A stretch of 32,670 nucleotides of DNA, from positions 1-32,670 of the forward strand of contig NZ_QGDU01000036.1 in the NCBI RefSeq assembly GCF_003149045.1. Reading direction: 5' to 3'. This DNA comes from Fibrobacter sp. UWR4. GTDB taxonomy: Bacteria; Fibrobacterota; Fibrobacteria; Fibrobacterales; Fibrobacteraceae. Under the pieces are notes generated by a model. It saw only the letters and a list, made by a program, of their open reading frames with translations, was not told the DNA's origin and did no database searches. Below are positions 7,719-14,454 of the stretch, piece by piece (the first letter of the stretch is position 1; every line of letters starts with the position of its first letter). The translations under genes were made by a program, and so were the position numbers.

Positions 7719-7730
7719 AGATTGATTATT

Positions 7731-8042
7731 ATGAATCGAATCCTGTTGTGTTCCGCCTGTATGATGATTTCGACCCTTGTGGGCTGCTCCGATAGCCAAT
7801 CGAACGATGTGGTTGGCAGCGATTCCGCAAAAGTGAACATCTTCTACGGAATGCCTCGGGGCGAAATAACCATTGCCTTTGAACAATCCCGCATACAGTT
7901 CTCTACCCTAGGGGACAAGATGATCTACGTACTTCCTAAGATGGACTTTTCCTCTCAGGACAGTAGCTGGCTTGTAGTGGAAAAAAAGGACTACTATGAA
8001 GCTGGTGGACACGACGACATCTGTATCCACCAGCAAGAGTAG
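7731..8042 (+). CDS. Small putative lipoprotein
   Basis: This 103-residue product begins with a short lipoprotein signal (MNRILLCSACMMISTLVGC, lipid-attachment Cys at residue 19) and then a polar region. I do not recognise the mature part (YGMPRGEITIAFEQSRIQFS...). An upstream extension of the frame would run through the tex terminator, so the ATG at 7731 is the best start. No ribosome site precedes it, only the terminator T-run, so expression may be low. An ATG at 7761 would disrupt the signal. The 3' end faces the end of the - strand barrel gene with only 7 bases between. It may be a real orphan or a decaying gene. Confidence 0.55.
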   Translation: MNRILLCSACMMISTLVGCSDSQSNDVVGSDSAKVNIFYGMPRGEITIAFEQSRIQFSTLGDKMIYVLPKMDFSSQDSSWLVVEKKDYYEAGGHDDICIHQQE

Positions 8043-8049
8043 CTGGATT

Positions 8050-8688
8050 TTAGTTGAAGGTTGCGCTGAACATTAAGTGGATTGCGTTAGCGGAACCGGT
8101 GCCGTTATCGCCACCAGTGGTGGAACTATGGACGAAACTAAGTTCTGCGCCAAGTCCCCAGTTTTCGCTGACCCACCATTCCTTACCAGCGCCAATCTGG
8201 AATGCAAATCCTTTGTCGGTGCCATAAAGGTCTTCATCCTTGCTTGTGTTCATGGTCAGCTGTCCCGCACCAATTGAACCTGTCACGAAGATGTTGTTGG
8301 ATAGGTAGTAGGTGAGGCCGCCTCCAAGGAAACTGATACCTGTTTGAATGTTTGAGTAATTGCTCATACCAACGTATTCGCCACTTTCAGATTGGATCGT
8401 AAGTTCTGCCCTAGTGTTTCTTGCGCCTGATGTAGCCAGTATGGTGGCATGCAAAAGCAAATTGTCGTAGATGCGACCACCAAGTTTTACGTCAAGCTCT
8501 GCGGCCAATCCACTATAATCTAAGTCGAGCGTGCTTTTCGTACTATACAGGGTTTTAGCTTGTGCTGTAACGTTATAGGTCATATAACCGTAACCCAGAG
8601 CGAGATTCAGGAAGAATCCATCATGAGTCTGTGGGGCGGCACAAGCAATAGCAGAAGCTGCCAATACAGGCAGTACAATCTTCTTCAT
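8050..8688 (-). CDS. Small outer-membrane beta-barrel protein
   Basis: The 212-residue product has a Sec signal peptide (1-18, cleavage probably ACA/AP). The rest is made of alternating aromatic/hydrophobic strands with Gly-rich turns: FFLNLALGYGYMTYNV, LSNNIFVTGSIGAGQL, FAFQIGAGKEWWVS, WGLGAELSFVHSS and a final HLMFSATFN. This is typical of 8-10-strand OmpA/OmpX-like barrels; the family cannot be named. AGGAGG lies 6 bases before the ATG, the best ribosome site in the window, which suggests good expression. It is monocistronic. Its promoter must lie in the short stretch before the upstream ferredoxin terminator. Confidence 0.75.
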   Translation of the reverse strand: MKKIVLPVLAASAIACAAPQTHDGFFLNLALGYGYMTYNVTAQAKTLYSTKSTLDLDYSGLAAELDVKLGGRIYDNLLLHATILATSGARNTRAELTIQSESGEYVGMSNYSNIQTGISFLGGGLTYYLSNNIFVTGSIGAGQLTMNTSKDEDLYGTDKGFAFQIGAGKEWWVSENWGLGAELSFVHSSTTGGDNGTGSANAIHLMFSATFN

Positions 8689-8735
8689 ATATCCTCCTAA
8701 CGATTTATGTGCAAAGATAAAAAATCCGGCCGGCG

Positions 8736-8765
8736 AAAAAAGAAGCCTCCCCGAGTGGGGGAGGC
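8736..8765 (-). terminator. Intrinsic terminator of the ferredoxin transcript
   Basis: Read on the - strand, GCCTCCCC-CACTC-GGGGAGGC is followed by TTCTTTTTT. The 8-bp GC-rich stem is perfect. It lies about 90 bases past the ferredoxin stop and separates that gene from the barrel gene downstream. Confidence 0.88.
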
Positions 8766-8854
8766 GTCCAGGGCGTGAACACTTAGCAATTTATTGCTTA
8801 GTGAGAACGGTCCGCGGACGGGGAGGAGGGCGCCAAGCCCTCCTTTGCATCTAA
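8766..8854 (-). other. Structured 3' untranslated region of the ferredoxin mRNA
   Basis: Between the ferredoxin stop and its terminator, the - strand holds GGAGGGC/GCCCTCC around TTGGC (8826-8844), a TCCGCGGA palindrome (about 8811-8818), and CACTAAGCAA/TTGCTAAGTG with one mismatch around TAAA (8780-8803). Together with the terminator this gives four consecutive foldable elements. It contains no ORF that I can support. It could act as an mRNA stabiliser or yield a 3'-derived small RNA; this is inference. Confidence 0.45.
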
Positions 8855-9058
8855 TTAAGCTTCTTCGAACTTAATAACGCCAGCGGGGCAGCCTGCAGCT
8901 GCGTCCTTGATAGCTTCTTCGTTAGCAGCGAGATCAGCGTCAGCCTTAACCTGCATCTTTTCAGGAACGGTGAAAACTGCGTCGCAAGTTGCTTCGCAAG
9001 CACCGCAAGAAACGCATTCGTCGGAAGATTCGTCGAGCCAAACCTTAGTAATTGCCAT
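8855..9058 (-). CDS. Single-cluster [4Fe-4S] ferredoxin
   Basis: This 67-residue cytosolic electron carrier has the pattern CVSCGAC (C15, C18, C21), with a further Cys at 25 and the final ligand C57 in AAGCPAGVIKFEE. That is the arrangement of mono-cluster low-potential ferredoxins (C-x2-C-x2-C...C-P) of the Desulfovibrio/Thermotoga/Bacillus type. The protein is strongly acidic, as expected. AAGAGG lies upstream of the ATG. It is transcribed alone from a promoter whose -35 lies in a palindrome shared with the divergent argB promoter. Redox partners, such as a pyruvate:ferredoxin oxidoreductase or hydrogenase, are not in the window. Confidence 0.95.
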   Translation of the reverse strand: MAITKVWLDESSDECVSCGACEATCDAVFTVPEKMQVKADADLAANEEAIKDAAAGCPAGVIKFEEA

Positions 9059-9099
9059 TTTATACCTCTTTGGGTTTAGTTATAGTTCTGTATGCTTTA

Positions 9100-9129
9100 A
9101 ATATAACAAAATGCATTGTGTTCGCACAA
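9100..9129 (-). promoter_or_regulatory. Promoter of the ferredoxin gene
   Basis: On the - strand TTGTGC (9129-9124) is separated by 18 bases from TATATT (9105-9100). The leader would be about 35 bases. The -35 hexamer lies in the right arm of the palindrome at 9113-9132. Confidence 0.6.
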
Positions 9130-9132
9130 TGC
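9113..9132. promoter_or_regulatory. Palindromic operator candidate between ferredoxin gene and argB
   Basis: GCATTGTG (9113-9120) and CACAATGC (9125-9132) are perfect 8-bp arms around TTCG. The left arm contains most of the + strand -35 (TTGTGT, 9116-9121) and the right arm most of the - strand -35 (TTGTGC, 9129-9124). One dimeric regulator bound here would occlude both promoters. On the + strand the stem is followed by TTTTTC, so it could also stop any transcript entering from the left. Confidence 0.5.
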
Positions 9133-9144
9133 TTTTTCTAAATT
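9116..9144 (+). promoter_or_regulatory. Promoter of argB
   Basis: TTGTGT (9116-9121) and TAAATT (9139-9144) are 17 bases apart. The predicted start near 9151 leaves about 33 bases before the ATG at 9184. The -10 is weaker than others in the window. Confidence 0.45.
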
Positions 9145-9183
9145 TTCGGCAAATCTTTTAACCTAGTGAGGACATCACAGAAA

Positions 9184-9975
9184 ATGAAAAAAGTGGTTGT
9201 AAAAATTGGTGGCAGCTTGGCTATCGACGAAGCTAAGTTGGCCGATTTTGTGGCAGCAGTTTCCAAGCTTCCGGCTATGGGCTGCCAGGTTGCCGTGGTT
9301 CACGGTGGTGGCAAGGACATTAACGAAAACATCGCCCTGCTGCGAGAACAGCCAACTTTTATTGATGGTCTCCGAGTGACTACACCCGGCATTATGAAGA
9401 TGGTGGAAATGACCCTTTCCGGTCACGTCAATAAGAAGCTTGTTCGCATGCTCCTGAACAACGGCGTGAACTCCATCGGTCTTTCCGGTGTGGATGGCAA
9501 GTTGTTTGAAGTTGTAAAGAAGCAGGGCAAGGTTGACCTTGGTCTGGTGGGCGAGGTAAAGACCGTCAATCCGAAGATTGTGGAAGACCTCTGGGCTGCT
9601 GGCTGGGTTCCTGTTGTTAGCCCCATCTCCTATGGTCCTGACGAGAACGGCGTGGGTGTTAGCTGGAACGTGAATGCCGACACTGCGGCAAGCGAACTGG
9701 CTGTGGCACTTCAGGCTGATCAGTTCGTGCTGGTGAGCGATGTGCCGGGTGTCATGGACGGCGAAAAGAATGTGATTCCTGAACTTTCTGAAAGTGATGC
9801 CGAAAAGCTCATCGAAGAAGGCGTTATCAGCGGTGGTATGATTCCCAAGGTCCGCGAAAGCTTCAAGTCTATCCGACGAGGACTGAAGAGCATCCATATC
9901 GTGGGCTGGAAGGACGCTGAATCCTTCATCAAGCAAATCAACGGCGAACACAACTACGGAACTATTCAGAAGTAG
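9184..9975 (+). CDS. argB: Acetylglutamate kinase
   Basis: ArgB phosphorylates N-acetyl-L-glutamate with ATP, the second step of arginine synthesis, in the cytosol. The 263 residues carry the amino-acid kinase motifs: VKIGG (6-10), VVHGGGKDIN (38-47), FIDGLRVT (59-66), MTLSGHVNKKLV, WNVNADTAA (161-169) and ISGGMIPK (215-222). I prefer the ATG at 9184, with AGGA 11 bases upstream. An in-frame GTG at 9166 has no ribosome site and adds six residues before the conserved start. argD follows after 100 bases on the same strand, so the two are probably co-transcribed. argC and argJ are not in the window. Confidence 0.96.
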   Translation: MKKVVVKIGGSLAIDEAKLADFVAAVSKLPAMGCQVAVVHGGGKDINENIALLREQPTFIDGLRVTTPGIMKMVEMTLSGHVNKKLVRMLLNNGVNSIGLSGVDGKLFEVVKKQGKVDLGLVGEVKTVNPKIVEDLWAAGWVPVVSPISYGPDENGVGVSWNVNADTAASELAVALQADQFVLVSDVPGVMDGEKNVIPELSESDAEKLIEEGVISGGMIPKVRESFKSIRRGLKSIHIVGWKDAESFIKQINGEHNYGTIQK

Positions 9976-9981
9976 TTGGAA

Positions 9982-10060
9982 GTAGACGGTAGGCAGTAGA
10001 AAGTAGACGATTTCATCAAGAGTCCCTTCCTACTTCCTACTAACAACTTCCTACTAATAA
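9982..10060 (+). repeat. Phased 7-nt repeats with inverted halves between argB and argD
   Basis: GTAG occurs exactly every 7 bases at 9982, 9989, 9996 and 10003. After a 19-base interval come five direct heptamers from 10026 to 10060: CTTCCTA, CTTCCTA, CTAACAA, CTTCCTA, CTAATAA. The halves are roughly complementary (GAAGTAG against CTACTTC), so the RNA can form a long imperfect hairpin just before the argD ribosome site (AAGGAA). The heptamer phase makes copy-number change by slippage plausible. Confidence 0.65.
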
Positions 10061-10075
10061 AAAAGGAATTGAAAA

Positions 10076-11266
10076 ATGAATTTTCTTGAACAAGATAAGC
10101 AGGTCATTGCTCCTCTCTACGGCAAGGCCGACATCGAAATCGTAAAGGGTGAAGGTTCCTACCTCATCGACACCAAGGGCGACAAGTATCTGGACTTCGT
10201 TGCAGGTATTGCAGTGAACGCTCTTGGCCATCAGAACAAGGCCATCAAGGAAGCGGTGATGAAGCAGATGGATAGCTTCAACCACATTTCCAACCTTTAC
10301 GTGAATATGCCCCAGGTTGAACTGGGCAAGAAGCTTTTGGAAATCACCGGCTTCGGCAAGGCATTCTTCTGCAACTCCGGTACCGAAGCTAACGAAGGCT
10401 GCATCAAGTTTGCACGTAAGTACTTCGACCGCAAGGGCGAACCCAACAGGCTGAAGATCATCACCTTCGTGAACAGCTTCCATGGCAGAACTTTCGCAGC
10501 CCTTTCTGCAACCGGTCAGCCGGCGCTCCGTCAGGGCTTCGGCCACATGCCGGGCGACTTCGTGCATGTGGCTTGGAATGACTGCGCTGCACTCAAGGCT
10601 GAAGTCAACAAGGACACCTGCGCCATCATGCTGGAATCCCTGGCTGCTGAAGGCGGCGTCATGACCCTTTCTGCAGAAATGGTGGAAACCATCAACAGCC
10701 TCCAGAAGGAATTCGGCGTGCTGGTGATTGTCGACGAAGTCCAGGCAGGCTGCGGCCGTCTCGGAACCTTCCTCGGCTTTGAAAAGTACGGCTTGAATCC
10801 GGACCTGGTCTCCCTGGCCAAGGGTATCGGTGGCGGCCTCCCGCTGGGTGCCGTTCTTCTCCGTCAGAAGATTGCGGACGAACTGAAGGCTGGTGACCAC
10901 GGTACCACTTTCGGTGGTAACCCCATCGCTTGCGCTGCAGGTCTCGCTGTGGTGAACCAGATTGACGCTGCCCTTATGAAGAACGTTGTTGAAAGGGGCG
11001 CGCAGATCCGCACCGCACTGGCAGATATCAAGGCCAAGTACAGCTTCATCAAGGAAATCCGCGGAGAAGGCCTGATCGTTGGCCTTGCTCTGGACGAATC
11101 CATGCCGGTGGGCAACGTGGTTGCAGCCGCCCGCGCAGAAAAGCTCATGGTGCTCTCTGCCAAGGGTAACGTGCTCCGTATGCTTCCGCCGCTGAATGTC
11201 AGCGAAGCCGAATGTAGCGAAGCCATGGCAAAGCTTGCTGCTGCATTTGCAAAGGTTGTTGGTTAA
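10076..11266 (+). CDS. argD: Acetylornithine aminotransferase
   Basis: ArgD is a cytosolic PLP enzyme that converts N-acetylglutamate semialdehyde to N-acetylornithine with glutamate; in some bacteria it also serves lysine synthesis. The 396 residues have class-III aminotransferase landmarks: SGTEANE (101-107), FHGRT (135-139), DEVQAGCGR (220-228) and the PLP lysine K249 in LAKGIGGGLPLGA. The ribosome site AAGGAATT lies before the ATG. The gene follows argB in what looks like an argBD operon and ends with a clear terminator. Ornithine or succinylornithine aminotransferase are close relatives; the argB neighbour favours ArgD. Confidence 0.95.
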   Translation: MNFLEQDKQVIAPLYGKADIEIVKGEGSYLIDTKGDKYLDFVAGIAVNALGHQNKAIKEAVMKQMDSFNHISNLYVNMPQVELGKKLLEITGFGKAFFCNSGTEANEGCIKFARKYFDRKGEPNRLKIITFVNSFHGRTFAALSATGQPALRQGFGHMPGDFVHVAWNDCAALKAEVNKDTCAIMLESLAAEGGVMTLSAEMVETINSLQKEFGVLVIVDEVQAGCGRLGTFLGFEKYGLNPDLVSLAKGIGGGLPLGAVLLRQKIADELKAGDHGTTFGGNPIACAAGLAVVNQIDAALMKNVVERGAQIRTALADIKAKYSFIKEIRGEGLIVGLALDESMPVGNVVAAARAEKLMVLSAKGNVLRMLPPLNVSEAECSEAMAKLAAAFAKVVG

Positions 11267-11292
11267 TTCCTCCACATACTAAAACTTAAAGA

Positions 11293-11317
11293 AGAGTCCT
11301 TGTGGACTCTTTTTTTT
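11293..11317 (+). terminator. Intrinsic terminator of argBD
   Basis: AGAGTCC (11293-11299), loop TTGT and GGACTCT (11304-11310) form a perfect 7-bp stem followed by seven T. Confidence 0.92.
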
Positions 11318-11390
11318 GTAATCGAACATTTTTTAATTGACATTTTCTTTCTTTGAAACGATAAGTAAGGCAAATAGAAGGAAATAGAAA

Positions 11391-11594
11391 ATGAGAAATG
11401 TTCAGGAAAACATTCAGAATCAGATTGAAAACCTTAAGCATAAGGTGGCCATGGACCGCTGTCGTCTGGAAGCGTATCAAATCATGGCTCCCAAGGACGA
11501 ATACCAGCGTACCTTGATTACAAAAGTTATTGCTTGTGCCAAGCACGATTTGGAAAATTCCCAGACGCGTCTTAACGCCTTGCTCGGTTGTTGA
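11391..11594 (+). CDS. Small uncharacterised helical protein
   Basis: The 67-residue product is charged and predicted helical (NQIENLKHKVAMDRCRLEAYQ... and ...HDLENSQTRLNALLGC), with heptad-like spacing suggesting a coiled coil or helical hairpin. It has no signal peptide or membrane segment. AAGGAA lies 8 bases before the ATG. It stands alone between two terminators, which supports a real short gene. I do not recognise the family. The two cysteines at about 24 and 49, plus a C-terminal Cys, show no metal-site spacing. Confidence 0.65.
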   Translation: MRNVQENIQNQIENLKHKVAMDRCRLEAYQIMAPKDEYQRTLITKVIACAKHDLENSQTRLNALLGC

Positions 11595-11615
11595 GCAGTC
11601 GTTTTCGGGGGAGCG

Positions 11616-11647
11616 AAAAAAGTCAGACCGCGTGAGCCTGACTTTTT
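11616..11647. terminator. Bidirectional terminator between the small helical gene and the radical SAM gene
   Basis: AAAAAAGTCAG and CTGACTTTTT form a 10-bp stem around an 11-base loop (ACCGCGTGAGC). Because the stem is flanked by A-run and T-run, it can end the 11391 transcript on the + strand and the radical SAM transcript on the - strand. Confidence 0.85.
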
Positions 11648-11658
11648 CATTGAAACCA

Positions 11659-11749
11659 GTGGGTCCTCTCTTACGACTCAAAAAAGACATTCTGACTAGC
11701 AGACCGGAAAGAGGTCTAGGAGAGAACCTGTGGGTTCTCTCTTACGACT
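11659..11749. repeat. Pair of 20-bp direct repeats at the radical SAM gene 3' end
   Basis: Positions 11659-11678 and 11730-11749 are the same 20-base sequence with one C/T difference, 71 bases apart. The right copy includes the stop codon and last bases of the radical SAM gene. Between them lie AGACC/GGTCT and GAGAGAACC/GGTTCTCTC hairpins, the latter overlapping the right copy. This looks like a small duplication of the gene's 3' end. Confidence 0.6.
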
Positions 11750-13247
11750 TATTAGTCGGTGCCTGTCTTGCAACAGGGGCCAACTCGCCGTGCTTGCGGA
11801 ACAGGTGCTTGACCAGAGTACTGAAGCCGCGGATCACGCGATAGCGTTCACGGGGATTCTTCAAGGCCATGATCCCCTGACGCCAGATGTAGCTGGGACG
11901 CAGGTAGAATTCACGGCGGGCCTTGTCACAGAAGTCCACCAGAGCCTGGCTAGTCAGTTCACCACGCTGGATGGTAGTACGGTGGAAACCGTCCTTGTCC
12001 AGCCACTGGTTGTAATCCTTGGTCTGCAATGCGCCGCTAGCCAAAGCCTCCTTATAAGCTTCAGTACCGGGGTAGGCCATGATGGGGTAGAACTGGGCCG
12101 TGTTGGGGTTCAGCTTCTTGGCGTAATCCAGAGTCATGCGAAGAGTCTGGGGAGTATCGCCGGGGTTACCCACCATAAAGCAACCATGAACCAGGAGGCC
12201 AGCCTTGCGGGCGTTCTTGGTGAATTCGATTGCCTTGTCGGTATTCTTCACTCCCTTGTGGATGTTCTGCAAGACTTCGGGAGATGCACTTTCGAAGCCG
12301 ACGCACATTTCGCGGCCGCCAGCCTTCTTCATGAGCTTCAGCAGTTCCAGAGGTACGTCTGCACGGGCGTTGCAGCTCCAGGTAATCTTGAGGCCGCGTT
12401 CCAGGATCAAGTTGCAGATATCGCGAACATGCTGGTGGTTTGCGGTAAAGGTATCGTCTTCAAAGAAGACTTCGCCCAGATCTTCAAAGTTTTCCTTGAT
12501 GTACTGCAGTTCGTCCACCACATCCTTGGGGTCGCGCATACGGAATACGTGACCATTCAGAGTCTGGGGAATCACGCAGTAGCTGCAGCGGTTGGGACAA
12601 CCACGACCGCTCAAAATGACAATCAGCGGATTTAGGTTGGCGCCGTAGAAATACTTCTTGTAGCAGCTGTAAAGATACTTGCGGTAGACCTTGGAAACCC
12701 AGGGCAGTTCGTTCAAGTTCTCGATCTTCGGGCCTTCGGGCTGGAAGTCGGTAGTGCCGTCTTCCTTGCGGTAGGCAAGACCAGGGAACTGACCGATAGG
12801 CAGTCCATCGCCACGGAGGCTGCGGGCCAGGTTACGGCAGGTGTAGTCCGCTTCGCCGATGACCACATAATCCAGGCTGGGTTCCATTTCCAGGGATTCC
12901 AGAGGCTCTGCGGTAGCGTGGGTGCCCATGATGGCGACCTTGGCGCTAGGCATGGCGTCCTTGATGGCGTGAACTACCTTAAGGTCGTTTAAAATACTAG
13001 GGGTACTGGTACTGCAGATCACAAGTTCCGGGTTGAATTTCTTCATCCCTTCCAGGGTCTGTTCCAGATTCAGTTCCATAGCGGGGCTGTCGATGAGCTG
13101 GATTTCGTTTCCGTCTGCTTCGGCAGTGCCGGCAGCATAGCTCAGGAACATGGGCCAATAAAGAGTACTAGACTTCGTTACACACGGGCTGCGAGATTCG
13201 CGGCTGAACATGGGGTGAAACGGAGGGTTCAAAAAAGTAATACGCAT
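11742..13247 (-). CDS. B12-binding-type radical SAM protein
   Basis: The 501-residue protein has an N-terminal Rossmann-like B12-binding-type domain (about 1-150; MGTHATAEP, DYVVIGEAD) and a radical SAM core with GRGCPNRCSYC, whose cluster cysteines are C217, C221 and C224. FFEDDTF and GCFMVGNPGDTPQ are further core motifs. It belongs to the large B12-type group that includes HpnJ and various methyltransferases or anaerobic cyclases; the substrate cannot be told. The DxHxxG cobalamin motif is not evident, so cobalamin may not be bound. I use the ATG at 13247; a TTG four codons earlier is possible. The divergent MORN gene starts 51 bases away, so promoters must overlap. Confidence 0.88.
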   Translation of the reverse strand: MRITFLNPPFHPMFSRESRSPCVTKSSTLYWPMFLSYAAGTAEADGNEIQLIDSPAMELNLEQTLEGMKKFNPELVICSTSTPSILNDLKVVHAIKDAMPSAKVAIMGTHATAEPLESLEMEPSLDYVVIGEADYTCRNLARSLRGDGLPIGQFPGLAYRKEDGTTDFQPEGPKIENLNELPWVSKVYRKYLYSCYKKYFYGANLNPLIVILSGRGCPNRCSYCVIPQTLNGHVFRMRDPKDVVDELQYIKENFEDLGEVFFEDDTFTANHQHVRDICNLILERGLKITWSCNARADVPLELLKLMKKAGGREMCVGFESASPEVLQNIHKGVKNTDKAIEFTKNARKAGLLVHGCFMVGNPGDTPQTLRMTLDYAKKLNPNTAQFYPIMAYPGTEAYKEALASGALQTKDYNQWLDKDGFHRTTIQRGELTSQALVDFCDKARREFYLRPSYIWRQGIMALKNPRERYRVIRGFSTLVKHLFRKHGELAPVARQAPTNKS

Positions 13248-13284
13248 ATTCCATCGCAAAATACATAATTCTAGCTGAATTAGC

Positions 13285-13290
13285 TACATT
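13285..13290 (+). promoter_or_regulatory. -10 element of the MORN-repeat gene, near-leaderless
   Basis: TACATT lies 8 bases before the ATG at 13299. Initiation about 7 bases past the -10 would leave a leader of 2 bases or less. No ribosome site precedes the start codon, which fits leaderless translation. No good -35 is visible. Confidence 0.35.
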
Positions 13291-13298
13291 TTAAGCAA

Positions 13299-13889
13299 AT
13301 GAAAACCTTTTTTTGCTCGGTAATACTAGGTGCGGCCTTCGCAATGGCCGAAGAAGTCCCTCTGGATACGGTGAAGACCCTTTTTCCGGATGGTTCTGTT
13401 GCCCGTATCTATACGGTCCAGAAAGGCACCGACGTGCGACAGGGCGTCTCCATTACCTACCATCCTAATGGAAAGGTGGCGGTGGAAGCTCCTTACGAAA
13501 ACGGCGTGCTAGACGGTGTGTTCCGTAGCTACTATGAAAATGGAAACCTGTGGCAGACGATCGGCTACCGAAATGGCGCCGAAGAAGGTATAAGCACGGT
13601 TTATTTTGAAAACGGCAAGAAGAAAAAGTCCGAGGTTTTCAGGTCCGGAATGCAACATGGCATGAGCGAGGAATTCAGCGAGCAGGGGAAACTGCAACGC
13701 CAGATTCCTTATGTGTTAGGTCAGGTTCACGGGGTTGCCAAGATCTATGACGATATGGGTGCTGTCGTAGAAGAAATGACTTTTGAACGTGGGCTGCGCC
13801 ATGGGGCTTACCGCAGGTACAAAAAAGGCCTCAAGATTCTTGAAGCCAAGTTCGAACGAAACCGTTGCATCGAAAACTGCGATTTCTAG
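13299..13889 (+). CDS. Secreted MORN-variant repeat protein
   Basis: The 196-residue protein has a short signal peptide (MKTFFCSVILGAAFAMA) and about five repeats of 22-24 residues of the MORN_2/YwqK type: GVSITYHPNGKVAVEAPYENG, GVFRSYYENGNLWQTIGYRNG, GISTVYFENGKKKKSEVFRSG, GMSEEFSEQGKL and GVAKIYDDMGAVVEEMTFERG. These form curved beta-hairpin arrays whose role is generally unknown in bacteria; database names such as 'antitoxin YwqK' are not good evidence of function. It is probably periplasmic or exported. There is no ribosome site, so see the near-leaderless -10 above. It converges with the lipoprotein gene at 13930. Confidence 0.85.
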   Translation: MKTFFCSVILGAAFAMAEEVPLDTVKTLFPDGSVARIYTVQKGTDVRQGVSITYHPNGKVAVEAPYENGVLDGVFRSYYENGNLWQTIGYRNGAEEGISTVYFENGKKKKSEVFRSGMQHGMSEEFSEQGKLQRQIPYVLGQVHGVAKIYDDMGAVVEEMTFERGLRHGAYRRYKKGLKILEAKFERNRCIENCDF

Positions 13890-13929
13890 ATGTAGAAGGT
13901 CCGGGACACCCTACTCATAGTACATTTGC

Positions 13930-14448
13930 TTATTTAAAGCGGTCCCGGGCGTTAAACAGCTCGATGCTTACGGAATCGTATCCCACGATGGAGTCGTTTT
14001 CATCGTAGATGTGGATGATTTTGTATGGTGGCTTTTCCTTAATCGGTTCAATGCTATCGCAGTAATATTCCTTGATTGTCCGCAAGTCCGTTATCTTGCC
14101 GTCTTTACCGATAAAATCCCTGCAATAGTAATCATTGGAGTAGATGCAATCGATGATGCGCTTGGCGGAATCGGTATGAATGATGTAGTGATGGCAGTAA
14201 GCGTCTTTGCAGCCTGCCCCGAAGTATCGGACTGTTCGTTCGTCGTATTCGTACCAACGGGCATTATTGGGCGGGACAAATTCCCTAAGAAGCCTGTCCT
14301 CGACATAAACGCGTTCTTCTTGAAGTTCTTCCTCAGGTTCTTCCTGGGATGTTTCTTCAGGAGAGACGCTTTCGACTTTCTTGCTGTTACTGTCTGAACA
14401 CGATAATAGTAATGCGACTGTAACTATAAGAAAGAATGTTTTTCCCAT
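13930..14448 (-). CDS. Putative lipoprotein downstream of the DedA gene
   Basis: The 172-residue product starts with a lipoprotein signal (MGKTFFLIVTVALLLSC, Cys 17) and a Ser/Glu-rich acidic linker (about 25-50). A compact region follows with four cysteines (about 80-125: FGAGCKDAYCHH, IIDCIYSNDYYC) that could form disulfides in the periplasm. I do not recognise the family. Its ATG lies 6 bases after the stop of the DedA-type gene, so it is the second gene of a two-gene operon, and its ribosome site (AGGA) lies inside the end of that gene. Confidence 0.7.
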   Translation of the reverse strand: MGKTFFLIVTVALLLSCSDSNSKKVESVSPEETSQEEPEEELQEERVYVEDRLLREFVPPNNARWYEYDERTVRYFGAGCKDAYCHHYIIHTDSAKRIIDCIYSNDYYCRDFIGKDGKITDLRTIKEYYCDSIEPIKEKPPYKIIHIYDENDSIVGYDSVSIELFNARDRFK

Positions 14449-14454
14449 GTCAGG

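Noticed and set aside
7602-7730. N-terminal extension of the small lipoprotein at 7731
   Set aside because: The extension crosses the tex hairpins and terminator and has no signal-like start; the lipoprotein signal begins at 7731.
13299-13889. Toxin-antitoxin role of the MORN-repeat protein ('YwqK antitoxin')
   Set aside because: The name comes from automatic annotation of MORN repeats; there is a signal peptide and no toxin partner next to it.
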